Source of the DNA: Alentia gelatinosa
Taxonomy: Eukaryota > Annelida > Polychaeta > Phyllodocida > Polynoidae
DNA length: 64,000 nt
Direction of reading: 5' to 3'
Assembly: GCA_950022655.1 (NCBI GenBank)
Contig: OX465584.1
Location: 64,048,841-64,112,840 of the forward strand
Below are positions 21,425-31,426 of this stretch, in pieces. The position numbers were made by a program, and so were the translations under genes. The notes beneath the pieces were generated by a model. It had not been told where the DNA came from. It did no database searches and saw only the letters and a program-made list of their open reading frames with translations. Position 1 is the first letter of the stretch; every line of letters starts with the position of its first letter.

Positions 21425-22070
21425 ATATTATTTACAGAGAATTTCAGCGATGGCATTTATGCATTTTATGGTATTCAAGCTACAATGTGATATGTCATAC
21501 ATGCATATCGCCTCAATAAAAATTAAGATATACCTTAACCCTTTAAGGGCGGACGATGCCTTAAGGCATCCTTTGCTGGATTTTTTATGAAATCGATTTT
21601 GAAAAGGAAATATTTTAACAACAAACCCGAAATTTGAACATAATGTAGGTGAAACATCTTATTTTCGAATTCTAAATAATAGAAATAGAAATATAAAGGA
21701 AAACAAATTACATCACGTGATAAACCTTCGAATTCTGAGTCCAGAGGACAATGCCCCCGTCCTCTAGAACTGTACATAGTCACTAGTAGCCGTCCCCAAG
21801 TGTGTAGTTCAGCCATAGGCGGCCGTCCTTAAAGGGTTAAGTAACACAGGAACACCAGAACTGGATCCACAATAATACATTAGCAGGCCTAGCTATAATA
21901 TAGCTGATCTTTTTCCAGGTGAACCCCAAAACAATTATCAACTCTGGAGTTTAGACAACCCAGACTCAACTACACAATGCCAAAGTCTTTTTCCAGCAAT
22001 TTCATCTGTCAAAAAAAAAACACTCCTGCAATCACACCCACCGTTTACACTTTAGACAACACCTTTGTTA
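21425..22070. repeat. dispersed repeat R2 (copy 2), interrupted
   Basis: 21425-21538 and 21837-22070 align with one continuous stretch at 54480-54800. The copy is split by the TTAA-flanked MITE at 21539-21836. Confidence 0.7.
21539..21836. mobile_element. piggyBac-like MITE, 298 bp, TTAA target duplication
   Basis: Ends CCCTTTAAGGGCGGAC (21539-21554) and, inverted, CCCTTTAAGGACGGCC (21821-21836) match at 14 of 16 positions. They are bracketed by TTAA (21535-21538, 21837-21840). CCC-starting TIRs with TTAA duplications define piggyBac-type elements. The paralogous R2 copy at 54599-54602 has a single TTAA and no insert. No transposase is encoded, so it is non-autonomous. Confidence 0.85.
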
Positions 22071-22115
22071 CGAGGTTCGAGATCGTCACTTCAAGAAGAG
22101 CAGCTGATGCTGACG

Positions 22116-22190
22116 TGACGTCACACGTGACGTCAGACGGTGGTTGGCCGGCTGCCTGAGGTATGACGTCATCGCTGTGTTTGTCACGTG
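22116..22190. promoter_or_regulatory. triple CRE (TGACGTCA) plus E-box
   Basis: Perfect TGACGTCA palindromes at 22116-22123, 22128-22135 and 22164-22171, then CACGTG at 22185-22190. Three full CREs in 56 bp is a strong CREB/ATF-type cluster. It stands just upstream of the orphan frame starting at 22193. Confidence 0.55.
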
Positions 22191-22192
22191 AC

Positions 22193-22525
22193 ATGCGGTG
22201 GATTAGACTGGCTCTAGTCCCTGTATCCACTGACTACCCTCCTGGGATACAGGGACTGGTACACTCTCCATACAGATACCTGGCTACTGGTCAGGACATC
22301 TGCTTGGAGATTGATACTTTGATCTCAAACGGGTCACAGTCAGGAGTAGGCGACATTTATTGCTATGACAACACAGGTGGCCAGGGAACTGGAGGAGGGG
22401 AGGGGGTAGGGGTAGGAGGAGGTATAGGGTTACAGGGAGCGGCTTGGGGCCATAAACAGGAGATTCAGTTCATAGTGGACAAGTCTTTGATTCATGGGCT
22501 AGTCAGAGAAGGATATCTACTATAA
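22193..22525 (+). CDS. orphan ORF, 110 codons, downstream of CRE cluster
   Basis: The ATG at 22193 lies 3 bp after an E-box (an in-frame ATG also exists at 22163). The protein has no recognised domain; a Gly-rich stretch occupies about residues 62-81. The DNA holds a 13-bp perfect inverted repeat (22216-22228 with 22245-22257) and a G-rich tract (22391-22429). It ends at TAA 22523-22525, with no AATAAA close behind. It could be chance or the first exon of a larger gene. Confidence 0.25.
   Translation: MRWIRLALVPVSTDYPPGIQGLVHSPYRYLATGQDICLEIDTLISNGSQSGVGDIYCYDNTGGQGTGGGEGVGVGGGIGLQGAAWGHKQEIQFIVDKSLIHGLVREGYLL
22391..22429 (+). other. G-quadruplex-prone tract
   Basis: Runs GGGG, GGGGG, GGGG, several GG and a final GGG are separated by 1-4 bases, enough for a four-tract G-quadruplex on the plus strand. 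Confidence 0.6.
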
Positions 22526-23284
22526 TGAAATTTATTCTGATTGTGATTAATCATCTAATGAGTGTTTATAATCAAAGACTTGAGCAAGTTTAATGGTGCA
22601 GTTCTACACACTCAGTCATATGTTCATCTCATCTGATTTATGAAATATCCAGAGATCTATAGTGTAGTTTATTGTGAGGAAACATACTTACTGTGGGAGA
22701 ATTGATGTATGTTCATGGTCTTCTGTCCCGGAAATACAGGACTGAGAACAGCATCAATCCCGCAAAGTAAATATGTTTCATTATTATCATAATTTGGACA
22801 TCCTCCTATTTGGCAGCCTTTTTCCTTATATGTATATGCAGCTTTAATAGGATATCCATCCATAACCACTTATTATCATACTTTTTCCAACACCTTTCCA
22901 GCATGGGCAAAGTTGCCTCTAAAGTCTTGGAATGAGGTGACATATGTTCTGTCACACAACTCTGGACACCCTCCCTGTGATTTTTAGGCTGCATCACACT
23001 TTTCATTTTACCCCCCCCCCCCCCCGCCTTAGTGCGACATCAATAATGGTCAGTCCCTTATCATATACCTAAAAATCATCAAAAAATCCCATTTTGATCA
23101 CATACATGCTAACTGTCATTCACTGTGGACCTAGGACGTGAACATTATCAATACTGCACCCCTAGAATGCAGCAGGTAGTATTTCATAGATCTATGTGTT
23201 TGATATTACCATATACCTGTGGACAAACTTTGATTAAATACTACCTGTTACTGTGCATGATGTAAAAATAATGTTTGCGCCTGC
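22526..23284. other. no gene; poly-C run and TATATACC remnant
   Basis: A poly-C run lies at about 23010-23025. ACCATATACCTGTGGAC (23207-) resembles the start of the TATATACC foldback family at 30.0 kb. Otherwise unremarkable. Confidence 0.35.
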
Positions 23285-23640
23285 TGTCAGGCTCGGAATC
23301 AATCACTTCCTAAGTAAACTAGGAGCAAATGGTATGTTCTTCATCGATGAAGGAGCATGCAATTAAATTAATAACAAATTCCATTGCGCCGATTTCAGTC
23401 CCGATGTGGCCCAGATGTACTCCAGTTTCAGCCCTGCCACCATAACTGGCCTCTGTCTGGTGTCTGTCTGGAGGCCATCGGCGCAATGGAACAGGGTATT
23501 TGGGCGTGAGCACCAAGACTGGAGTACATCTGGACCATATCGGGAGTAAAATCGGCGCAATGGAATCAGGCCTTTAAGGTTTGGGTTACATTCAGTCTAT
23601 GTAAAGTTTTCTGTTACCCACTTGCGCCCAGTCAACTTGC
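23285..23640. repeat. dispersed repeat R3 (copy 1), interrupted
   Basis: Flanks match 53185-53360 (ACTAGGAGCAAATRGTAT and CCCACTTGCGCCCAGTCAACTTGCC). The copy is split by the foldback MITE at 23378-23566. Confidence 0.6.
23378..23566. mobile_element. 189-bp foldback MITE with about 45-bp arms
   Basis: ATTCCATTGCGCCGATTT at the left and AATCGGCGCAATGGAAT at the right are inverted copies. The arms continue inward through CCAGATGTACTCCAG and its complement. The R3 copy at 53.25 kb lacks it. Confidence 0.75.
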
Positions 23641-23649
23641 CACTTCTGC

Positions 23650-24014
23650 ACTTGTTTTTTTACCAACAAGCCATGAAAAATATGACGAGGGCGCTTCTTT
23701 TTTTGTTGCTGGCTCAAAGATGGCTTTTGAAATGACAATTACAATAGATTGACAATAGGTAGCAGCACAGAACTATTGGTCGTGTAGGCAGTATGAAGAA
23801 ATATATGAATACCACGGTTTGGGGAATACCTAGACACACATAAAACCACGTTGAGTGCATCCCTGACATCAGGAGCTTTAATTTGATAACAAATACACAT
23901 ATCTTTCATGATATCTATCAAGGTTCATCTTATGAATAAATAAAGAACTTATGAAATCATTTTTGCTGACGCGCGCGGTGATGAGAAACAAGTTTTTGTT
24001 TGAGTGGCCTTAAC
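23650..24014. mobile_element. PIF-like MITE, diverged copy
   Basis: Collinear with 36710-37120 (CCATGAAAAATATGACGAGG, GCATCCCTGACATCAGGAGC, GGTGATGAGAAACAAGTTT, GAGTGGCCTTA). The left end is eroded and the pogo-like insert of the other copy is absent. Confidence 0.65.
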
Positions 24015-24096
24015 GATGTTTTACGGCAGTTAACGTCACTTAGAGGAAGTAGTACATTGGCTATGTAGAAACTACATATTATTGTGTTAATATATA

Positions 24097-24882
24097 CCGT
24101 AAAACCCCGATTACAAGCCCACCCCGGTTATAAGCCGACCCCCCACAATAAAAGTTATAAGCCAATTCTTGGGGCATTTCAACTTGAAGAAAACCCCAGT
24201 TATAAGCCGACTCCCCCCCCCCCCCCACACACACACACACGTTTGGGCCCTGGCCACCCATCCCATCCCCCACCCCCCAATCAAAACTCTTTGTAGAATC
24301 TTTGGTATAGAATATGAAATTTTCAATGAACTTTGTATCAATATAGGATATAACATGTGATCTTATAAATCACTACCATTTAATGATTCAAATTTGTATA
24401 TCTCTATCTTTTGGTACTTTTTTAAAGATTTGTACTGATTTTGGGGTTTTCAAAAATCTATTTTTGAAGAACTACGGTTATAAGCCGACCTCCGACTTTG
24501 ACAAAAATTTATCAGCCGATTTTTTCAAAATTCCCCCAAAAGAAATCTAATTATAGGCCTGTTTCGATTAGCCGACGAAAAGGGTGTAGATATTTTTGAG
24601 TTACCCAGAAAGTCTGTCGGTGGTGCCACCGACTGTGAGTCAGTATCAAAAAATCTTTGAGGGTGATAGATTTCACTCAGTGACCAAGCTTTCACTCAGT
24701 GGTGGGTGGTTCCACATTCCATTATCTAAACAGAAAAAGTTGTGGGTCATTTCACAAGCTGGGACGTTTCCATTGACCGATCTTGGGTCCGCAGTGCCAA
24801 AGGTCCGTCGGTAGTTCCTGACTGTATATCGGTGACGGGAAATCGGCCAATGGAAACGAGCCTTATAAGCTCGGTTTTACGG
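24097..24882. mobile_element. pogo-like element, 786 bp, TA target, with nested family G
   Basis: CCGTAAAACCCCGATTACAAG (left) and CTTATAAGCTCGGTTTTACGG (right) are inverted ends flanked by TA at 24095-24096 and 24883-24884. Internal GGTTATAAGCCGACC words repeat the end sequence. A family G MITE (about 24555-24862, CCTGTTTCGATTAGCCGACGA / GGCCAATGGAAACGAGCC) is inserted near the right end. C-run plus (AC)n lies at about 24210-24240. Confidence 0.75.
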
Positions 24883-24884
24883 TA

Positions 24885-25516
24885 GTTATGTACTTGTCTA
24901 GCCTTATAATTAGTAATCACTCTCCCCATAACCATGTTACTTCACCTTGTGGCAATATTGTCATAGTGTGAGTGTAACACTTGGTAACCAGGTAACTAAG
25001 TGACCTGATTGCTCCTTGACTAATGGTTAGCCAATCACCATCTGAAAAAAACGTTGCTTTTCGATCCCTAGATATGAGAAGGAATATACTGAAAGATTGA
25101 GGCAGTATGCTTTGGAATAATCAAGCCCGATGTCGTTCTGAACTGAAGTTGGTAAAGATGGGGACTAGTCTATGACCCCAAAAAAGAATATATACATATC
25201 TAGTGACAGGTACCCCATCTTGCTGACAAGTTCTGTATGTTTTTGTTTGTTTTTTTTAGATAATTTTTATTCAATCTGCCAGGTGGAAGATCTTCCTTGA
25301 ATAGTACAAGAGTTGGTTCTCAAGTTTGATACAGCAAGCGATATATACAAAGGATCGATGAAATGATGTGGTAAAAGTATCTTCATATTCAATCAGTCAA
25401 TAATAAGAAGTTAATTAGCAGTTTGAGTCTCTACAGGTCTATAGTGCCGTTGTGATGTTAGGATATTATGCTCATATTCAGAACCAGTAGAAGACCATTG
25501 TATGTAACGATAGACA
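24885..25516. other. no gene recognised
   Basis: Unremarkable sequence between the pogo-like element and the 30-bp minisatellite. Confidence 0.35.
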
Positions 25517-26243
25517 TCACGTGACGAGAACTGACCACGTGACATCACATGACGAGAACTGACCACGTGACACACCACGTGACGAGAACTGACCACGTGA
25601 CACACCACGTGACGGGAACTGACCACGTGACACACCACATGACGAGAACTGACCACGTGACACACCACGTGATGAGAACTGACCACGTGAGGCACCACGT
25701 GACGGGAACTGACCACGTGAGGCACCACGTGACGGGAACTGACCACGTGACACACCACGTGACAAGAACTGACCACGTGACACACCACGTGACGAGAACT
25801 GACCACGTGAGGCACCACGTGACGGGAACTGACCACGTGAGGCACCACGTGACGGGAACTGACCACGTGACACACCACGTGACAAGAACTGACCACGTGA
25901 CACACCACGTGACGAGAACTGACCACGTGACACACCACGTGACGAGAACTGACCACGTGACACACCACGTGACAAGAACTGACCACGTGACACACCACGT
26001 GACAAGAACTGACCACGTGACACACCACGTGACGAGAACTGACCACGTGACACATCACCTGACGAGAACTGACCACGTGACGTACCACGTGACAAGAACT
26101 GACCACGTGACACACCACGTGACGTGAACTGACCACGTGACGTATCACGTGACAAGAACTGACCACGTGACACACCACGTGACGAGAACAGACCACGTGA
26201 CACACCACGTGACGAGAACTGACCACGTGACACACCACGTGAC
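25517..26243. repeat. 30-bp minisatellite with two CACGTG per unit, about 24 copies
   Basis: The unit contains GACCACGTGACACACCACGTG followed by ACGAGAACT-type sequence. Most units keep both CACGTG palindromes, giving more than 40 E-box cores in 0.73 kb. The exact 30-bp period leaves stop-free frames on both strands (for example 26268-25411 minus), which are by-products of the repeat. Confidence 0.92.
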
Positions 26244-26448
26244 ACGGGGTGAGTCGGGGGTTAAACAAACGTCATGACGATGCTCGCACGGCGGGTATTA
26301 CCGGAGTCCCTCGACCTCCCTCCTCGTGACCTTCTACAAACACGGGGCGCCCCGCGGTAATCTCCGCCGAGCATCTGTGCCCGCGTCAATCGATCGAGCG
26401 TGGCAGTAGGAGCGTCGCAGTACCGCACTCTCCCAGCAGAGATCCTGC

Positions 26449-26668
26449 GCTTTATCTCACCCCTGGTACATGTTTAGCCATAACGTTAGAAAAAAATACT
26501 CAAGGATAACCCCGGTAGAGTGACAATACTACGCCATTGTCGTGGCGTATTGAATATGAGATGACGTCATAGACGATTGGCCAATCGGCGGCCACGATTT
26601 TAGAGACAAAACAAGACAAGCGATTTAAACGTTCCTAACAGTGAACGAGGTGAGATAAATCCAAAACC
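26449..26668. mobile_element. family A2 MITE, 220 bp, with internal hairpin and CRE
   Basis: TTTATCTCACCCCTGG and GAGGTGAGATAAA are inverted ends. The core hairpin CAATACTACGCCA / TGGCGTATTG lies near 26527-26552, followed by ATGACGTCAT near 26570. It is collinear with 34064-34326. Confidence 0.75.
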
Positions 26669-27131
26669 ACACTCTAATTATAAATATACCATTTTTTTTA
26701 AATATCCTGAATTCTTAGTGCTTTGGGGAGTATTTTGTGGTTTACTTGTAAATAGAGATGCACATACTTATATTTTAAATGATATGCACTCATTTCTGTC
26801 ATGTCAAATCAGACACAGGCTCTAAGATTACTTTTTTTAGTGGAAAGGCATCATGTGATGCAGGGTTTTGTTTGTCAACATGTCACATGTTCTTATTTGA
26901 AGGGGCAGTCTCATCAAATGTGGATTCACATTATAAAGTGGTTTAAAGTCGAAAATGGAAACAGCTGGGTTGTCTGTGAAGCTCATTTAACAATTCCTAT
27001 ATTTCACGTATCATAATATATGAGTTGTTTGAGTTTCATAACTTTTGACAGATGCCTTGTTTTGAATCTGAAATGTTGGCAGGTTTCCCCTGCCCTTAGT
27101 AGATACCCGGGGAATCATGCACAGTGCTTGA

Positions 27132-27322
27132 ACAGACCCTTTTCCATTGGCCGAAAAACATGGTGTAGCTTTTCTGTGTTCTCCCAATAGCCTATTTCCA
27201 TTTTGTGTCAGCAGTGCTAAAGGGCCGTGGGTGGTTCCTGACTGATGGCTAATGTAAATAGGCTATTAAGAGAACACTAAAAAATCTACACCGTGTTTGT
27301 CGGCCAATGGAAGCGGGCCTTA
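27132..27322. mobile_element. family G MITE, copy 2
   Basis: CCCTTTTCCATTGGCCGAAAAA and TTTGTCGGCCAATGGAAGCGGG are inverted ends. Same subfamily as 10181-10380. Confidence 0.75.
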
Positions 27323-27400
27323 TGGGTTGAGGCAGAGATTAGCGCTAGTGCGGTGACAGATCTGCTTGGAGCGTGGCGGTACCTGTCGTCTCTGTGAGAC

Positions 27401-27913
27401 AACAGAGTGTGGTGTTCACGTAATGGCCTGTTAGTGAAGCTACAAGAAGGATCCTTCACCGCTCCTTCAAAAGCATGCATTAGCCTCTGAACATCTAGTT
27501 ACGACTTCTTTATTTGCTCGGTGGAATTCTAGGTTTCGGTCTTTAGGGAAGATAGATTAGAGGATGATGCTGGGGATGAATGTGAATTCATGGATTCCTA
27601 TGAATGGGAATATGTATGGATATTTATAAATTTGAATGTCAAGACATTCATAAATAGGAATTCATATATAAACAAATGTACATAAATACCTATGAACTTA
27701 CATTTATAAATGAATACACATATCTGTACAAGTATAAGTCTCTATTTATAGATGAATGTATAGATATAGATGTAGACAAATATGAATGAATTAATATTGG
27801 AGAATGTGGATATATTAGTGTGGACAAAAACAGTTATATAAGAAATTTGGATTGTTGGGCCTCTCTCTAAAATCATATTTTTGAAATAAATCATAAGAGA
27901 AAACGTGATGTGT
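27401..27913. other. AT-rich, degenerate TATGAATG repeats
   Basis: 27590-27800 reiterates TATAAATG/GAATTCAT/CATAAATA words without a fixed period. No gene recognised. Confidence 0.4.
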
Positions 27914-28892
27914 CAACTATACTGAAAATACCACCACGCAGTTGATGGTAATATTGTAAATGTACTGGTCAACTGCACTGAGAATACCACCACAAAGATC
28001 ATACTCAAATATCCAATTCTTAACTTTGCTTCTGGGCGAGTTTTTGGGCCCTGTACGCCACATACATACCCCGTACGTCACCGAAGTGTCGTACGGATAT
28101 AAATGCGACATAGGTAGGAGCGGGCCGTATGTGTAGGATATGCTATCACAGGTATATAAAAATATGTTGTATGTACACGTCAACTACGCTGAGAATACGA
28201 CCACGCAAATCATGGTAATATTATGTACGTGCACGTCAACTATGATGAGAATACGACCACGCAAATCATGGTAATATTATGTACGTGCACGTCAACTACG
28301 CTGAGAATACGACCACGCAAATCATGGTAATATTATGTACGTGCACGTCAACTATGATGAGAATTACCACAACGCAGACCATGGTAATAGTGTGTATGTG
28401 TATCAACTACACAGAGAATGCCACCACACAGACCATGGTAATATACGGAAACTGGCTTACTATCTTCGCACGTCAAAAATACGCGGTGAAATTATTGATC
28501 ACATACATCCCGATGCCGATACCAAATATTTTGATGTACGAGGATAGTCAGCCCGTTTTCGCATTATTATATACCTAAAAATGGCGATATTTTATCTAGT
28601 CACGTGATCACATACCCCGTACGGCACACTGTGCCGTACGGGTATAAATATGCCATGGGTAGGAGCGGGCAGTATACGCACTTGATACAGCCATAATAAT
28701 ATTATGTATGCGTCAACTACACAGAGAATACCACCACGCAGACCATGGTAATATTGTGTATGTGTGTCAACTATGCAGAGAATACCACCACACAGATCAT
28801 AGTAATATGCTGTATGTATATCAGCACACAGATCAAAATCATGGTAATATGCGTGTCAACTACGCAGAGAATACGGCCACGCAGATCATGGT
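27914..28892. repeat. 56-bp minisatellite split by two related inserts
   Basis: Units (GTCAACTACGCTGAGAATAC...ACCACGCAAATCATGGTAATAT) occupy about 27914-28012, 28165-28445 and 28700-28892. The two gaps contain related sequence: CATACCCCGTACG... then TATAAAT and GGTAGGAGCGGGC. The second has a perfect 13-bp inverted repeat (28616-28628 with 28630-28642) directly before TATAAATATGCC. Confidence 0.8.
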
Positions 28893-29377
28893 AATATGAG
28901 AAAACTGTATTCCTGTGGCCGAATTCTTATTTTACCGAACCCCTGTTCCCGGACCTTTGAACCGAGGTCTTTAGACCGAGGACTTTAGACTCTGTGAACG
29001 TATATGAACTTGTTCTTAGACACTGTGAACGTATGGACTCATACGCTCCATCCATGCCGAATTCTATGATTAATATATGCCTATCAGCGGGTAGTATCGA
29101 CGTGTCATTCGCTCATAGGTATATAATACTAGACGTGACAGGTTTGAATGCCTGGGTCTGCTGGGATGTGAATACGAGGTGTTTACTCTCTCAGTCCCCG
29201 CTGAAAATCGTTACAATGATACAGCTTTATTCTGATGTGAGGTATTGTCTACACAGGATCGATCAGTGAGACTGAACCCCGTCCAAGCCTCAGTTCCCCT
29301 CCCTGGCAGGTGCCCAGAGTCTCGGCTTACAGTCCTTTAAGGCCGCTTATTGTGTGTGTAGCATGTGAGAAGAACAT
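28893..29377. other. no gene recognised
   Basis: Short direct repeats (CTGTGAACGTAT at about 28992 and 29023; GACCGAGG twice near 28960-28982). CATAGGTATATAATACTAG (29115-) is a TATATACC-family end. No coding content recognised. Confidence 0.35.
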
Positions 29378-29786
29378 TTATCCTGCCCCTAATAAATAAC
29401 GCCATAGGTTTAACATTGACTCAGTGTATTTGATGGAGCTTTGAATAAAGTGTTATTTATGCACCGAGGTGAATAAAAAAGACAGACCAATCATAGACGA
29501 GGAAACGAAAGTAGATCCGGCAGCATTGATAAACGCAGCCATCCTCCGATGAGTGTCAACACGCTACTAACATGGATAACTACAAAATTTACTCTGTATG
29601 TCGGTGAGATGGGGTTGGATAAATATGAAACCGAACTCGAGTTAGCCTTCTCAATGTTTATACCACTCTGGTCAGGTCTGCTACTAACTACACTTGACTA
29701 ACGCCTCATGAAGTAATACGCGATCTGCCCATCGTGGCATAAACTTTGACAAGGCTAACTCTCGTTTTGTTTCTACTAATTATCTT
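29378..29786. mobile_element. family C composite foldback MITE, reverse orientation
   Basis: TTATCCTGCCCCTAATAAATAA at the left, GGGTTGGATAAAT near 29610, then the AAACCGAACTCGAGTTAG arm. The foldback apex on the minus strand reads GCGTTAGT (29697-29704), with arms CTCATGAAGTAATACGCGATC and relatives. Confidence 0.6.
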
Positions 29787-30480
29787 ACCCTGGTATGAAC
29801 GTCCATAGGCTCAACATTGGGAACTCGTACCCAACGCCCATGGTATATTTAGGAAAAATATCCAATTGGGGATTATGTCACAAATGTTAACCCATAAGCG
29901 AATGTATTATGTCACAAAAATATCCAATTGGGGATTATGTCACAAATGTTAACCCATTAGCGAATGTATTATGTCACAAAAATATCCAATTGGGGATTAT
30001 GTCACAAATACTATTATATACCTGTGTCCGAATGTCTATTAAATACTGCCCGCTGCTAGGGGTGCAGTAATGATAATGTTCGTGCCCGCTGTGACTGGAA
30101 CTTTTTAAGTCATTAAAATTGAGTTTTTAATTTTCTTAAGGTATATAATAATAAGCAAACATCCTGACTGTGGGCAAAACTTTTATTGTTCACGGTCATT
30201 TTTGTATTTTTTGTACGGCCTTCCGCCTACGGCGTCAGGCCGTACAAAAAAACAAAAATGACCACGAACAACAAAAGTTTCGCCCCCAGTAAGGACGTTT
30301 CCTAGTATTAATCATTAGCGAATGTGAAGTGTGAGATAAATTCAGAAACTCATTCAAGTTTAGGGTTTCTTCATAGTTTTAATATTGGAAACTTGTATCC
30401 AACGCCCATGAGATATCTAGGAAACATATCCGTTGGAGGATTGTGACCCTAAACTTTCATAGGTTTCCTTTGTATTATCT
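29787..30480. mobile_element. family A cluster with 62-bp duplications and nested foldback insertion
   Basis: TTATCTTACCCTGG...CATAGGCTCAACATTGGGAAC begins a family A copy. A 62-bp piece (TATCCAATTGGGGATTATGTCACAAA...) repeats with starts at 29859, 29921 and 29983. The third is broken at about 30009 by an insertion to about 30310, after which family A resumes (CATTAGCGAATGTGAAG...GAGATAAATTCAG). Confidence 0.65.
30157..30300. repeat. long hairpin, about 63-bp arms, 17-base loop
   Basis: 30157-30220 pairs with 30238-30300 through AAACATCCTGA/TAAGGACGTTT, ACTTTTATTGTTC/GAACAACAAAAGT, GGTCATTTTTGT and its complement, and GTACGGCC/GGCCGTAC, with about 10% mismatch. It is part of the insertion at 30009-30310, whose left end is TACTATTATATACC. 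Confidence 0.8.
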
Positions 30481-30566
30481 TAACCTGGTATAAACGTCCA
30501 TAGGCTTAACATTAGGAAGTCATAATCAACAGGCTTGGGTGTAAAGTAACTCATACTCAATGTGTG

Positions 30567-30569
<3 letters not shown>

Positions 30570-30629
<60 letters not shown>
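30570..30629. repeat. (TA)n microsatellite
   Basis: About 60 bp of uninterrupted TA. Confidence 0.95.
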
Positions 30630-30632
<3 letters not shown>

Positions 30633-31390
30633 CCAGGCTAAGATAAACTCAGAAACATATCTGTGTTTGGTTTGGGTCTCAGACCAAGCACTCATCAATT
30701 TCTTTTTTATTCTCTCCCTCAAATCACGTTTGAAATGTTATGTTGGCAACAGCTTACACGGGTTTGGGATAAACATCTAACAGAGGGATCCATTCCGGGA
30801 AAAGGTGTTCGTTACTGTAGCTACGAGAATGAAAAATTGAATTTCATATCTATAATTAGAACAATATATGCAATCTGTAATAATGATACATAAATCTTGC
30901 AAAAAAACCCACTTAAATAATACTCCTCTTTAATTTAGATCATGTCATATAAGGCAAAGCATATCTTTGACTTGAAAATAGGAATTTTGACAGCTAATTT
31001 GCATAATTTATCTTGAACTTGAAGTCCTCAGATGGATCAGAGAATTGATAAATTCAGTTTTTCAGTGTAGTTATTTCAAGATACTGACCTTTTACATCTA
31101 TCAAACTATGGCAGATCCTACATCAAATTTATCCTCTATGTATGCTCTTTGTAATGGCATAGGCACGAAATTGATTGATTCATTCACTTTTGTGTGAGGA
31201 GATTTTCTTTTATTAAAATTGATGCTTCATCAAGTTATTCTGGTCATAGAATTTTTTTTCATTTCCCCCACAACATCAATACCTGCTGGGAAAACACCCC
31301 CCCGGAACCGTGATGTCACACTGTCAACAACTGGCGTAACCATCCGCTATGTTCTGTTGTCAACATCGCCTTGGTAGCGAGTGGTCTGAC
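30630..31390. other. no gene recognised
   Basis: AT-rich sequence; short frames carry no recognisable content. A C8 run near 31290. Confidence 0.35.
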
Positions 31391-31426
31391 TATAAATAAC
31401 GCGAGCAGATGACTGCTCCGTCAGTT
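31391..31426 (+). promoter_or_regulatory. TATA box plus initiator
   Basis: TATAAATA (31391-31398) and TCAGTT (31421-31426) put the initiator A 32 bp after the TATA start, the canonical spacing. No ORF or element boundary clearly belongs to it. It could be an LTR or host core promoter. Confidence 0.35.

Larger units (their letters stand above)
26244..27400. repeat. dispersed repeat R1 (copy 1) with two nested MITEs
   Basis: CACTCTCCCAGCAGAGATC (about 26426) opens a repeat that matches 39358-39960 in order (GGGGAGTATTTTGTGGTTTAC, TTTTGTTTGTCAACAT, CCTTGTTTTGAATCTGAAATGTT). It is interrupted by a family A2 MITE (26449-26668) and a family G MITE (27132-27322). The 26244-26420 flank is GC-rich without a gene. 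Confidence 0.7.

Noticed and set aside
25411..26268. Long open frames on both strands (285, 242 and 192 codons)
   Set aside because: The 30-bp repeat has no stop in several frames and its period is a multiple of three; the translations are pure repeats with no start, promoter or domain evidence.
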